This document shows positions 54,182 through 63,679 of a DNA stretch of 64,000 nt, one piece after another. The notes below the pieces were generated by a model. It saw nothing but the letters and a program-made list of their open reading frames with translations. It did no database searches and was not told where the DNA came from. The first letter of the stretch is position 1, and every line of letters begins with the position of its first letter. Both the position numbers and the translations under genes were made by a program. The DNA lies in the NCBI RefSeq assembly GCF_022809775.1, contig NZ_CP094380.1, positions 1,289,001 to 1,353,000 of the forward strand, in the 5' to 3' direction. Source of the DNA: Pseudodesulfovibrio tunisiensis. GTDB taxonomy: Bacteria > Desulfobacterota > Desulfovibrionia > Desulfovibrionales > Desulfovibrionaceae.

Positions 54182-55561
54182 ATGCGCATACGAACCAAAC
54201 TTCTCTTTCTGCTGGCGTTCACCATTCTCTTCTTCGCCATAGGCACCACCTGCCTGTATCTGACGGAAAAGCAGATCGCCGCTTCGCTGACCCACAGCCG
54301 CAACGCCACGGCCATTCTCAAGGAAGTGACGGCCCTGCACGTTCTGGGCGTGGAGTTCACCCCGGACAATGTCGAAAGAGTGGCCTACCAATGGGTCAAG
54401 AAACGGGAATGTTTGGAAGCTCTGATACGCAGCTACAAGGAACGACAGAATACACCGCTTCTTGCGCGGCTGGAGCGGGAGCTTGATCGGGCGGACAGCG
54501 CCTTCATGAAGCTCAAGAAGATCACGCAGCAAAACGAATCGAATCCGAACAAGTACAAGACGACCCGCCAGTACATGCTGTCGCACCTCACGGTTCTTCT
54601 GGACTTCATGTCCACGCAGGCGAACATGGCGGCCCGGGACGGCTTCCAGAAGGCCTACGCAACCCAGCAGGTACGCAACTGGGTGCTGGCAGGCATCGTG
54701 ACATGCGCCATCGTCTTCATGGCGCTTTGGGCTCTTGCCCTGTGGAAAAGTCTGATGCGCCCTCTGGGCGAGCTTTCGCAGGCCATTGATTCGGCAGCCA
54801 GCGGCAACCTGTCCGCACGTGTCGGCCAGTTGGGCAAGGGCAACGAAATCGTCGATGTTTCCCAGGCCTTCAACGCCATGACGCGTCGGCTGGAAAAGAT
54901 CACGGTTTCGCGCCAGCGGTTTCTGGAGGCCACGGACAACGAACGCGGACGCATAGGTCGCGAACTGCATGACGGCATTGGCCAGGCCCTCACTGCCGGG
55001 CGTGTGCTGCTCGGCAACGAGGTCACCCAATTGGAAAAACGGGGATGCAGGACAGACGGCATCCAGAAGGTGCGGGAGCTTCTCGGTCGATCACTGGAAG
55101 ACCTGCGCCGGACCATCCACAACCTGCGGCCCGCCGTGCTCGACGAACTCGGTCTGAAATCCGCGCTGCAATGGCTCTGCCGAACCACGGAGGAAGTCCA
55201 TTCCGTCAAGGTGCTCTACGACATGAGCATCCCCGAGGACACCGTTCCCCCGATGCTGCGCAGCAATCTGTACCGCATCATTCAGGAAGCGCTGAACAAC
55301 TCTGTCCGCCACGGCAAGCCTTCGCGCATCGACATTCAGATCGGCATGATCGACAACGAGCTGGATTTGATGATCGAGGACGACGGCATGGGATTCGATG
55401 CCGACACCGTTTCCCGATACGGCAACGGCCTGTCCAGCATCCGCGAACGAGCCGCGGCCTTTGGCGGAGAAGCCATCATCGAATCGGCACCGGGCAGAGG
55501 GGTATGCATCACGGTGACGGTTCCGCTGTGCCTTGTCGCGCCGCCGTCAGACGAGGACTGA
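54182..55561 (+). CDS. Sensor histidine kinase (HisKA_3)
   Basis: 459 residues. Membrane helices at about 5-27 and 166-188 enclose a helical periplasmic sensor domain (about 30-165). HAMP linker about 190-240. Phospho-His263 in RELHDGIGQALTAGRV, then a GHKL ATPase with ALNNSVRHGKPS, IEDDGMGFDADT and GLSSIRERAAAFGGE. Typical partner of NarL-type regulators; the one at 52060-52704 is the obvious candidate. Probably cotranscribed with the binding protein. Confidence 0.93.
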   Translation: MRIRTKLLFLLAFTILFFAIGTTCLYLTEKQIAASLTHSRNATAILKEVTALHVLGVEFTPDNVERVAYQWVKKRECLEALIRSYKERQNTPLLARLERELDRADSAFMKLKKITQQNESNPNKYKTTRQYMLSHLTVLLDFMSTQANMAARDGFQKAYATQQVRNWVLAGIVTCAIVFMALWALALWKSLMRPLGELSQAIDSAASGNLSARVGQLGKGNEIVDVSQAFNAMTRRLEKITVSRQRFLEATDNERGRIGRELHDGIGQALTAGRVLLGNEVTQLEKRGCRTDGIQKVRELLGRSLEDLRRTIHNLRPAVLDELGLKSALQWLCRTTEEVHSVKVLYDMSIPEDTVPPMLRSNLYRIIQEALNNSVRHGKPSRIDIQIGMIDNELDLMIEDDGMGFDADTVSRYGNGLSSIRERAAAFGGEAIIESAPGRGVCITVTVPLCLVAPPSDED

Positions 55562-55573
55562 TTCAAAAGCAAA

Positions 55574-55607
55574 AAAACGCCCCCGACCTTCCGGCCGGGG
55601 GCGTTTT
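55574..55607. terminator. Two-way terminator between kinase and M20 peptidase genes
   Basis: 12-bp stem, AAAACGCCCCCG with CGGGGGCGTTTT; T-runs on both strands. Confidence 0.9.
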
Positions 55608-55620
55608 CAACTTTCCTCCA

Positions 55621-56775
55621 CTAACCGCCAAACCGCTCGAAAGCCCTGTGCAGGGCCACGGCGGTCAGCAATGTCCGCTCCACCATGGACGATTCCACCA
55701 TGTATTCGTCCGGGGTATGACAATGATCCCCGGCAGGGCCGAGACCATCCAGCACAGGGATTCCGGTCCGGCTCACGAAATTCGCATCCGATCCGCCCCC
55801 GCGAAACACGTTGTCCACTGACAGGCCGAGCCTGTCGGCGGTTTCCTGGACCACGGCATACAAATCCATGATCGCCTGACTGGTCTGCATGGACGGTCGT
55901 CCGGCAAGCCGTTCCACGCGGCCGGTCACTCCCGGCGTGACCGGAGACGCGGCAAGGCGTTCCACCTTTGCCCACAGCTCCTCGCCGAGCCGTTCCTCGA
56001 CAAACCGGAATTCCACCATGGCCCGAGCCTGAGCCGGAACCGTGTTCACGCCCACTCCACCTTCGATCACGCCGACATTCAGGGAAGTTCCGGCATCGGG
56101 ATCGTTCAGGGCTTCAAGCTCCAGAATCCGATGCGCCAGCTCCATGACCGCACTGGATTTGGGCAGGGGGCAGGCTCCGGCATGGCACGGCCTTCCCTGC
56201 ACCTCGAGGGAAAACGTGGTCCGCCCCTTGCGACCGGTCACCACTTCGCCATTCAGCTCCGCGCCTTCCATGACAAAACAGAAATCACTCTTTTCCGCTT
56301 CCTCGATAATGGTATGCCGCGACCGGATGGACCCGGTCTCTTCATCGGAATTCAGCACGAATGCCACGGACCGCCCCTTGAGCAATCCAGCCGCATCCAG
56401 TGCCTTGAGCGCATATATTCCGCACACGATGCCGCTCTTCATGTCATACACGCCCGGCCCCTTGATCAGGCCGTTCTCGCGCACGAAACAGTCAAAGCCC
56501 ATTTCCGGAGGGAACACGGTGTCCATGTGCCCGCACAGCATGGCTCCGCCGCCATTGGCGCGCTCCGGGGTCTCGGCAACCAGATAATCGCCGACCTCGT
56601 CGTTTTCAATGCGCCTGACCAGCAGTCCCATCCCCTCCAATTCGGCCTGCACCGCGTCGGCAACACGATCCACTCCCGCCTTGTTCGCTGTGTGGCTGTT
56701 GATGCGCACCAGCCTTTCAAGCAGGTCGAACATTCCGGATTCATTATCCAAAAGGTACTTTTCAATCCGTTCCAT
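55621..56775 (-). CDS. M20 family peptidase (CPG2-like)
   Basis: 384 residues, ATG 56775 with GGAGG upstream. Metal site LCGHMDTVF (His, Asp), PGVYDMKSGI (Asp), SDEETGS (catalytic Glu), VMEGAE, and a late GPAGDHCHTPDEY (His). A dimerisation domain sits in the middle (GRPCHAGACP). Glutamate carboxypeptidase-type; it would cut imported peptides or acyl-amino acids. Divergent from the Opp operon, which would supply substrates. Confidence 0.92.
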   Translation of the reverse strand: MERIEKYLLDNESGMFDLLERLVRINSHTANKAGVDRVADAVQAELEGMGLLVRRIENDEVGDYLVAETPERANGGGAMLCGHMDTVFPPEMGFDCFVRENGLIKGPGVYDMKSGIVCGIYALKALDAAGLLKGRSVAFVLNSDEETGSIRSRHTIIEEAEKSDFCFVMEGAELNGEVVTGRKGRTTFSLEVQGRPCHAGACPLPKSSAVMELAHRILELEALNDPDAGTSLNVGVIEGGVGVNTVPAQARAMVEFRFVEERLGEELWAKVERLAASPVTPGVTGRVERLAGRPSMQTSQAIMDLYAVVQETADRLGLSVDNVFRGGGSDANFVSRTGIPVLDGLGPAGDHCHTPDEYMVESSMVERTLLTAVALHRAFERFGG

Positions 56776-56906
56776 GAATTCATTCCTCCGTCGGCATGAG
56801 AGCCCGGCTCAAAACGAGAATGAAGTGCGGCTTATACGCAAATTCCACCGAAAAAACGAATTATTCCGGAAAAACACCCGGCTATCGCCCATAAACCGGC
56901 ACCGTA

Positions 56907-56935
56907 TTGATTTTTAGACGAAATCATGCGATATT
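56907..56935 (+). promoter_or_regulatory. Possible promoter of the opp operon
   Basis: TTGATT (56907-56912), 17-nt spacer, GATATT (56930-56935), about 36 nt before the oppA start. Both boxes match 4 of 6. Confidence 0.4.
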
Positions 56936-56970
56936 TACGGACTATTTCGTAAAACAACAAGGAGAGATTC

Positions 56971-58542
56971 ATGCGGAACAAGTTACTGGCTGCCATCACT
57001 CTGCTGGCCTTGCTGCTGGTGGGCACCTCCACGGTCTGGGCCTCGACCCTGACTCTGGGACTCAAAGGAGAGCCCACATCCCTCGATCCCCATTTTCACA
57101 ATGTTTCTGCAAACAACATGCAGGCCTTGTATGTTTTCGACAAGCTCATCCGGCAGGACAACCGGCAGAAGCTCGAACCCGGGCTGGCCGAATCCTGGAC
57201 CCCGGTCAGCGACACTGTCTGGGAATTCAAGCTCCGCAAGGGCGTGACCTTCCATGACGGCTCGCCGTTCACCGCCAAGGACGTGAAATTCACCTTGGAG
57301 CGCATTCCTCAGGTGCCCAACAGCCCGTCCTCCTTCACCGGATTCGTGACTGCCATCAAGGAAATCGAAATCGTGGATGACCACACCATCCGCTTTCACA
57401 CCGAAAATCCGGCCCCGCTGCTGCCTCGCAATCTGGCCGCCTTCCCCATCGTTTCCAAGAAAAACGCCGAAGGCAGGAAAACTGAGGATTTCAACTCGGG
57501 CGTGGCCTGCATCGGCACCGGCCCCTACAAGCTGGTCAAATGGGATCGCGGCGACAAGATCACCTATGCGCGCAACGACAACTACTGGGGCGACAAGTCT
57601 CCCTGGGAAACCATCATCATCAAGCCCATTACCAATGACGGCACCCGCGTGGCCGCGCTCATGGCCGGCGACGTGGACCTGATCAACTTCGTGCCCCCGG
57701 CGGACGTGAAGCACCTGAGCAAGGAAGAGAATCTGCACCTGTCCAAGTCTCCGTCCACCCGCCTGATCTATCTGCACCTCGACTCGGACCGCGACGACAC
57801 GCCCACGGTGATGGGCAACAACGGCGAGAAGATCAGGAACCCTCTCAAGGATTCCCGCGTGCGCAAGGCCATTTCCAAGGCCATCAACCGTCAGGCCATT
57901 GCGGCCCGCATCATGGATGGTCTGGCCGTTCCCGCCAGCCAGATGGTGCCGGACGGCTACGAGGGCACCAGCACCAACCTGAAGCCCGAACCCTATGACC
58001 CCAAGGGCGCCAAGGCCCTGCTGGCCGAAGCCGGATATCCCGAAGGTTTCCGCATCACCCTGCACGGTCCCAACGACCGCTACGTGAATGACGCGGACAT
58101 CGCTCAGGCCGTTGCCCAGATGCTGACCAAGATCGGCATCAAGACCGAGGTGAACACCATGCCCAAGTCCGTGTACTTCGGCAAAGCCTCGGCTCTGGAA
58201 TTCAGCCTGATGCTCGTGGGCTGGGCCACGGACACCGGTGAACAGTCCAACTGTCTCGCCTCCCTGCTCCACACCTATGACAAGGAAAAGGGCTTCGGCG
58301 CTTCCAACCGCGGCCGCTACTCCAACCCGGTGCTGGATCAGAAGCTGGAAGAGGCTCTGGTCACGGTCGATCCGGACAAGCACAATCAGCTGATCATCGA
58401 AGCCACGGAAATCGGCATCAATGATACCGGCATCGTGCCCATCCACTATCAGGTCAATGTCTGGGGCATGAAAAAGGGTCTGGAATACAATGGCCGCACC
58501 GACGGCTACACCCTGTCCCGCGAAATCAGCATCGCTCAATAA
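56971..58542 (+). CDS. oppA: Peptide ABC transporter substrate-binding protein
   Basis: 523 residues, ATG after AAGGAGA. Signal peptide about 1-25. SBP_bac_5 family: LKGEPTSLDPHFHN, GLAESWTPVSDTVWEFKLRKGVTFHDG and GTGPYKLVKWDRGD. Near the oligopeptide/dipeptide/glutathione group; nickel-binding versions cannot be fully excluded. First gene of a five-gene operon. Confidence 0.92.
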   Translation: MRNKLLAAITLLALLLVGTSTVWASTLTLGLKGEPTSLDPHFHNVSANNMQALYVFDKLIRQDNRQKLEPGLAESWTPVSDTVWEFKLRKGVTFHDGSPFTAKDVKFTLERIPQVPNSPSSFTGFVTAIKEIEIVDDHTIRFHTENPAPLLPRNLAAFPIVSKKNAEGRKTEDFNSGVACIGTGPYKLVKWDRGDKITYARNDNYWGDKSPWETIIIKPITNDGTRVAALMAGDVDLINFVPPADVKHLSKEENLHLSKSPSTRLIYLHLDSDRDDTPTVMGNNGEKIRNPLKDSRVRKAISKAINRQAIAARIMDGLAVPASQMVPDGYEGTSTNLKPEPYDPKGAKALLAEAGYPEGFRITLHGPNDRYVNDADIAQAVAQMLTKIGIKTEVNTMPKSVYFGKASALEFSLMLVGWATDTGEQSNCLASLLHTYDKEKGFGASNRGRYSNPVLDQKLEEALVTVDPDKHNQLIIEATEIGINDTGIVPIHYQVNVWGMKKGLEYNGRTDGYTLSREISIAQ

Positions 58543-58562
58543 TCATCGCAACCGATCAACTT

Positions 58563-58591
58563 CCGGGGGGCGCGCACGACGCGCCCCCCGG
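58563..58591 (+). promoter_or_regulatory. Strong hairpin between oppA and oppB
   Basis: 12-bp perfect stem (58563-58574 with 58580-58591) around CACGA and no T-run. Such hairpins after binding-protein genes often protect the upstream mRNA so that more binding protein than permease is made. Confidence 0.7.
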
Positions 58592-58611
58592 CTTCTGGAG
58601 CGCCAAGCCAC

Positions 58612-59586
58612 ATGCTCGCTTTTCTCATCCGCCGAATCACGCAAAGCGCCGTGGTCCTGCTGGTCATGTCCGTACTGGTCTTTGTCGGCGTATTCTACAT
58701 CGGCAACCCGGTGGACATCCTGATCGCACCGGACGCCACCCCGGCCGAATACGCCCGCGCCGTCAAGGCGCTGGGTCTGGACAAACCCCTGTGGGAACAA
58801 TACTTCATCTTTCTCAAGGGCGCATTGCACGGCAACTTCGGCAATTCCTTCGTCTACAATGAACCCGCCCTGAAGATCATCCTGACGCGGCTGCCCGCCA
58901 CGCTGGAGCTGGCCTTCACGGCCATGCTCATGGCCGTGTTCGTGGGCATTCCTCTGGGCATGGTCGCGGGCATCCAGCACGACAACTGGATCGGCCGCAA
59001 CATCATGCGCTTTTCCATTCTGGGCTTCAGTCTGCCCACGTTCTGGGTCGGGCTCATGCTCATCATCATCTTTTCCGTGCACTTCGACCTGCTGCCTTCG
59101 GGCGGACGAGGCGACACCGTGGACCTGTTCGGCATCCCGGTGAGCTTCCTGTCCTGGGACGGCATCAAGCACCTCATACTCCCGGCCATGAATCTGGCCC
59201 TGTTCAAGACATCGCTGGCCATCCGGCTCAGCCGCGCCGGAGTGCAGGAAAACCTCCAGATGGACTACGTGAAGTTCGCCAAGGCCAAGGGACTTTCCAA
59301 CACCCGCATCATCGGCCTGCACGTCATGAAGAACATCATGATCCCGGTGGTCACGGTTCTCGGCATGGAGCTGGGCAACCTGATCGCCTTTGCCGTTGTC
59401 ACGGAAACCATCTTTGCCTGGCCCGGCATGGGCAAGCTGGTCATCGACTCCATCGGAGTGCTGGACCGCCCCATCATCGTGGCCTACCTGCTCATCACCG
59501 TGACCATGTTCATCATCATCAACCTGATCGTGGACATCCTCTACTCGATTCTGGACCCCAGAGTACGTCTGGGCGACCAGCGCTAG
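58612..59586 (+). CDS. oppB: Peptide ABC transporter permease (first)
   Basis: 324 residues, six membrane helices. N-terminal LAFLIRRITQSAVVLLVMSVLVFVG and the EAA-like loop FAKAKGLSNTRIIGLHVMKNIMIPV typical of DppB/OppB. Short gap (8 nt) to oppC. Confidence 0.93.
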   Translation: MLAFLIRRITQSAVVLLVMSVLVFVGVFYIGNPVDILIAPDATPAEYARAVKALGLDKPLWEQYFIFLKGALHGNFGNSFVYNEPALKIILTRLPATLELAFTAMLMAVFVGIPLGMVAGIQHDNWIGRNIMRFSILGFSLPTFWVGLMLIIIFSVHFDLLPSGGRGDTVDLFGIPVSFLSWDGIKHLILPAMNLALFKTSLAIRLSRAGVQENLQMDYVKFAKAKGLSNTRIIGLHVMKNIMIPVVTVLGMELGNLIAFAVVTETIFAWPGMGKLVIDSIGVLDRPIIVAYLLITVTMFIIINLIVDILYSILDPRVRLGDQR

Positions 59587-59594
59587 GAACAGAC

Positions 59595-60518
59595 ATGGCA
59601 GACACCGCAACCAACACCCCGAACACCGACCACCCCGTGCAGGGCGATTCCCTGCTGCTGGAAGCCGTCCGGGAATTTTTCGAAAGCCGCGTGGCCACCA
59701 TCGGACTGGTCATACTGGTCGCGATCATCGGACTGGCCCTGCTCGCCCCGATCATCGCACCCCAGAATCCCTACGACCTCATGGCCATCGACATCATGGA
59801 CTCCAAGCTGGAACCCGGCTCCAAGTCCATGGACGAATCCATCACCTACTATCTGGGCACCGACTCGCAGGGCCGAGACATGCTCAGTGCCATCATGTAC
59901 GGCCTGCGCATCAGTCTGGGCGTGGGCGTGGTCAGCACCATCCTCGCCCTGATCGTGGGCGCAGCCATCGGTCTGTGGGCCGCGTATGTCGGAGGCAAGA
60001 CCGACTCGTTCATCATGCGCGTGGTGGATTTGCAACTCAGCTTTCCCGCCATACTCGTGGCACTCATACTTCTGGCCATTCTGGGCAAGGGCGTGGACAA
60101 GATCACGCTGGCATTGGTCATCGTGCAGTGGGCCTACTATGCCCGCGCCATCCGCAGCAACGTGCTCGTGGAACGCAACAAGGAATACGTGGAAGCGGCC
60201 AAATGTCTGGCCCTGCCACAACGCCGCGTCATGTTCGGCCATGTGCTGCCCAACTGCACGCCCGAGCTGATCGTCATATCCACGGTCAAGGTGGCGGGCG
60301 CCATCGCCCTTGAGGCGACCCTGTCCTTTCTCGGACTGGGCATGCCCATCACCCAGCCCTCGCTCGGGCTGCTGATTTCCAACGGATTCAAGTTCCTGCA
60401 AAGCGGGTACTACTGGATCAGCTTTTACCCCGGTCTGGCCCTGCTCGTGCTGATCGTATGCATCAACCTTGTGGGCGACCGACTCCGCGACGTTCTGAAC
60501 CCGAGGCTGAAACGATGA
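59595..60518 (+). CDS. oppC: Peptide ABC transporter permease (second)
   Basis: 307 residues, family N-terminal OppC domain then six helices. EAA-loop-like YVEAAKCLALPQRRVMFGHVLPN. YLGTDSQGRDMLSAIMYGLRISL is a typical DppC/OppC segment. Overlaps oppD by 4 nt. Confidence 0.93.
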   Translation: MADTATNTPNTDHPVQGDSLLLEAVREFFESRVATIGLVILVAIIGLALLAPIIAPQNPYDLMAIDIMDSKLEPGSKSMDESITYYLGTDSQGRDMLSAIMYGLRISLGVGVVSTILALIVGAAIGLWAAYVGGKTDSFIMRVVDLQLSFPAILVALILLAILGKGVDKITLALVIVQWAYYARAIRSNVLVERNKEYVEAAKCLALPQRRVMFGHVLPNCTPELIVISTVKVAGAIALEATLSFLGLGMPITQPSLGLLISNGFKFLQSGYYWISFYPGLALLVLIVCINLVGDRLRDVLNPRLKR

Positions 60519-61480
60519 GCACTCCTCTTCTCGAAATACACGATCTCAAAACGCACTTCTTCACCCGCGCCGGTGTGGCCCGCGCCGTGGACGGCATTTC
60601 CCTGACCGTGAACAAGGGCGAAGTCATCGGCATTGTCGGCGAGTCCGGCAGCGGCAAGTCCGTGACCGGCTTTTCCATCATGGGACTGGTGGACCCGCCG
60701 GGCCGTGTGGTGGAAGGCAGCATCAAGTTCAAGGGCAAGGAACTCCTCGGCCAGAGCGAGGCGGAATGGCGCGCGTTCCGGGGAGACCATGTGGCCATGA
60801 TCTTTCAGGACCCCATGATGACCCTGAACCCGGTCCTGCGCATCGACACCCAGATGATCGAGGCAATCCGTGCCCACGAACGCGTCAGCCGTGCCGAGGC
60901 TCTGCAACGTTCCATCAAGGCGCTGGCCTCGGTGGGCATTCCCTCTCCCGAGGAACGAATCAAGGCCTACCCGCACCAGTTCTCCGGCGGCATGCGCCAG
61001 CGCGTGGCCATTGCCACGGGCCTGCTCAACAACCCGGAACTCATCATTGCGGATGAACCGACAACAGCACTGGACGTGACCATCCAGAGCCAGATTCTCT
61101 CGGTCATGCAACGGCTCTGCGAGCAGACCGGCATGGCCCTGATGTGGATCACGCACGATCTCACGGTCATTGCCGGACTGGCCCATCGCGTGGCCGTGAT
61201 GTACGCGGGCACCATCATCGAGGAAGGCCCGGTCGAAGACGTGCTGGACCGCCCCCTGCACCCGTATACCGAGGGCCTGATCGGGTCGGTACCCAGCCGC
61301 AACCGCCGCAATGCCCGGCTCTATCAGATACCGGGCATGACCCCGTCCCTGATCAGCCTGCCGCAGGGCTGCGCGTTCCGCATGCGCTGTCCCAAGGCAA
61401 CCGAAGCCTGTCTGGAGGCCCCACCCATGGTCGAGGACGGCCCGGGCCGCCGCGTGCTGTGCTTCCACCCCAACCAGTAA
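60515..61480 (+). CDS. oppD: Peptide ABC transporter ATP-binding protein (first)
   Basis: 321 residues from ATG 60515, overlapping the oppC stop (ATGA). Walker A GESGSGKS, signature FSGGMRQRVAIATGLL, Walker B IIADEPTTALD. C-terminal oligopeptide-transport cysteines in GCAFRMRCPKATEAC may hold an Fe-S cluster. Confidence 0.94.
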   Translation: MSTPLLEIHDLKTHFFTRAGVARAVDGISLTVNKGEVIGIVGESGSGKSVTGFSIMGLVDPPGRVVEGSIKFKGKELLGQSEAEWRAFRGDHVAMIFQDPMMTLNPVLRIDTQMIEAIRAHERVSRAEALQRSIKALASVGIPSPEERIKAYPHQFSGGMRQRVAIATGLLNNPELIIADEPTTALDVTIQSQILSVMQRLCEQTGMALMWITHDLTVIAGLAHRVAVMYAGTIIEEGPVEDVLDRPLHPYTEGLIGSVPSRNRRNARLYQIPGMTPSLISLPQGCAFRMRCPKATEACLEAPPMVEDGPGRRVLCFHPNQ

Positions 61481-61524
61481 GACGGAACTTGTTCTGCAAC
61501 CATTTCGCCCAGCGGATATGACAT

Positions 61525-62526
61525 ATGAATCAGACTGAAACGCCTTTTCTCCATTGCCAGGACCTGAGCCGGGTCTTTGTCAAGAAACTGGACTTTGCCG
61601 GACGCATCGCCCAATCCCTCGGCTCCAGCCTGCGCGAGGAACGCGTCCGGGCCGTGGATTCCGTGCGGCTGCGCGTCATGCCTGGCGAGGTCGTGGGCCT
61701 TGTCGGTGAATCAGGGTGCGGCAAATCCACCCTCGGCCGCATGCTCTGCGGCATCCTGCCCCAATCCTCGGGACAGATATTCTACAAGGGCCACGACGTC
61801 AGCACTCTGGATCGCAAGGCGGCTCTGGAATACGCCATGAACGTGCAGATGATCTTTCAGGACCCCTTCGCCTCCCTGAATCCGCGCAAGCGCGTCCGCA
61901 AGATCATCGGCGAGGCCCCGCTCTTTCACGGCCTGACCACGAAACGGGAACTGGACGAGTATCTGGATGACATCATGCTCCAATGCGGTCTGGACCCGGT
62001 CTACAAGAACCGCTATCCGCACCAGTTCTCGGGCGGCCAACGCCAGCGCATCGGCATTGCCCGCGCCATGGCCATGCAGCCGGAATGTCTGGTATGCGAC
62101 GAATCCGTTGCCGCGCTCGACGTGTCCATTCAGGCCCAGATTCTGAACCTGTTCATGGACCTGCGGGAAAAGCTGAACCTGACCTGCCTGTTCATCAGCC
62201 ACGATCTCGGCGTGGTCGAGCACATCTCGGACCGCATCGCGGTCATGTATCTCGGTCGCATCGTGGAGGTCTCGCCGGTGGAGGGACTGTTCGAATCCCC
62301 CTTCCATCCCTATACCAGAGCTCTGCTCAACGAGGTTCCGCGTCTGGAAAAGCGCGGCGTGGACTTCACCCCGCTCACCGGGGAAATTCCGTCCCCGCTC
62401 GATCCGCCGACCGGCTGCCATTTCCACCCGCGCTGCCCCCATGCCATGGACATCTGCCGCAAGGAAGCACCACGCAGAAAGGATCTCGGCCCGTATCGGT
62501 GGGTGAGTTGTCATTTGCACGACTAG
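61525..62526 (+). CDS. oppF: Peptide ABC transporter ATP-binding protein (second)
   Basis: 333 residues. Walker A GESGCGKSTLGR, signature FSGGQRQRIGIARAM, Walker B VCDESVAALD where Glu-Pro is Glu-Ser, so DEPV is changed to DESV, a mild departure. C-terminal GCHFHPRCPHAMDIC cysteine set. Last gene of the operon. Confidence 0.94.
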   Translation: MNQTETPFLHCQDLSRVFVKKLDFAGRIAQSLGSSLREERVRAVDSVRLRVMPGEVVGLVGESGCGKSTLGRMLCGILPQSSGQIFYKGHDVSTLDRKAALEYAMNVQMIFQDPFASLNPRKRVRKIIGEAPLFHGLTTKRELDEYLDDIMLQCGLDPVYKNRYPHQFSGGQRQRIGIARAMAMQPECLVCDESVAALDVSIQAQILNLFMDLREKLNLTCLFISHDLGVVEHISDRIAVMYLGRIVEVSPVEGLFESPFHPYTRALLNEVPRLEKRGVDFTPLTGEIPSPLDPPTGCHFHPRCPHAMDICRKEAPRRKDLGPYRWVSCHLHD

Positions 62527-62532
62527 CGGGAG

Positions 62533-62551
62533 AGGGCGCGTCCCGCGCCCT
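62533..62551 (+). terminator. Hairpin after the opp operon
   Basis: AGGGCGCG (62533-62540) pairs with CGCGCCCT (62544-62551) around TCC. No T-run, so it may be a weak or Rho-helped terminator; it is also the start of the tandem repeat array. Confidence 0.5.
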
Positions 62552-63101
62552 GAAGAAATAGGGCTGTACCAGCTTTGTGGGCTGTGCCGGGCGAAGCAAT
62601 TCGCCTTAGACTGCGCGCCAGCTTGTTCAGTGAAGATTTCGCCCTTTCCGGGCGACATTCTTTTATTCCAAGGCGGATAAAAGAATGCAAAAGCCGCCTT
62701 TTGGGATCGCCCCAGCCGTGCGCGTTTCCTACTTGATCAAGGCTGTTCTGCCGTGCGTTCGCCACAGGACCGGAGGCCTTGATCAAAGGGAAACGGTGGA
62801 AGGTGGTTGGGCCGGGGGAGCTCGTCACATCTGGAACACTGTCCCTTACCCGGATCGGATTTCGGCTCGCGAGGGCTTGGAACCAGTTGAAGCGACCGAA
62901 GCCGGGGCGATGCGGTTTCCGGAGGACACGTCGCAATCGCCCGGCGAAAGGGCGCTACTGGTTCCTGCCCGAGGGAGTCGGGAGCACACCGCGTAGAGGC
63001 TTTTTTTTCGTTTATTTTTTTGCCTCAACAAAAAAATGAACTCGCCCGGGAAGGGCGAAATCCTCACCTTGCAGGATGGCACGGCGAAAACGGCGCGGCT
63101 A
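62544..63101. repeat. Structured tandem repeat, copy 1 (558 bp)
   Basis: Begins CGCGCCCTGAAG, the same as copies 2 and 3. Contains an inverted repeat CATTCTTTTAT / ATAAAAGAATG around an invariant 10-nt loop (TCCAAGGCGG), a second TTGATCAAGGC / GCCTTGATCAA, a TCGCCC/GGGCGA hairpin, a T8 run and a T7/A7 stem. Small reading frames on both strands lack ribosome sites and differ between copies. Confidence 0.85.
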
Positions 63102-63679
63102 CGCGCCCTGAAGAGGTGGGGCCGTACCAGCTTGGACAGCCGTGCCGGGCGAAGCAATTCGCCGTAGACTGCGCACCAGCTTGTTCAGTGAATATTTCGC
63201 CCTTCTCGGGCGACATCCTTTTATTCCAAGGCGGATAAAAGGATGCAAAAGCCGCCTTTTGGGATCGCCACAGCCGTGCGCGTTTCCTACTTGATCAAGG
63301 CTGTTCTGCCGAGCGTCCGCCACTGGAACGGAAGCCTTGATCAAAGGGTAACGGTGGAGAGTTGGTTGGGCCGAGGGAGCTTGGTAGAGCCGAGGCGACC
63401 TGTCACGCCCGGAACAGTTTTCCTTACTTAGATCGGATTTCGGCTCGCGAGGGCTTGGAACCAGTCGAGGCGACCGAAGCCGGGGCGATGCGGTTTCCGA
63501 AGGAAACGTCGCAATCGCCCGGCGAGAGGGCGCTACTGGTTCCTGCCCGAGGGAGGCGGGAGCACAGTGCGTAGAGGCTTTTTTTTCGTTTATTTTTTTG
63601 CCTCAACAAAAAAATGAACTCGCCCGGAAAGGGCGAAATCCTCACCTTGCAGGATGGCACGGCGAAAACGGCGCGGCTA
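63102..63679. repeat. Structured tandem repeat, copy 2 (578 bp)
   Basis: Same order of hairpins. The inverted repeat here is CATCCTTTTAT / ATAAAAGGATG: the T to C change in one arm is matched by A to G in the other, so pairing is kept. About 20 extra bases (around 63382-63402) account for the greater length. No gene. Confidence 0.85.

Noticed and set aside
63375..63420. tRNA-like wording (GGAGCTTGGTAGAGC) in repeat copy 2
   Set aside because: No acceptor stem, anticodon arm or T-loop can be drawn around it, and it is missing from copy 1.
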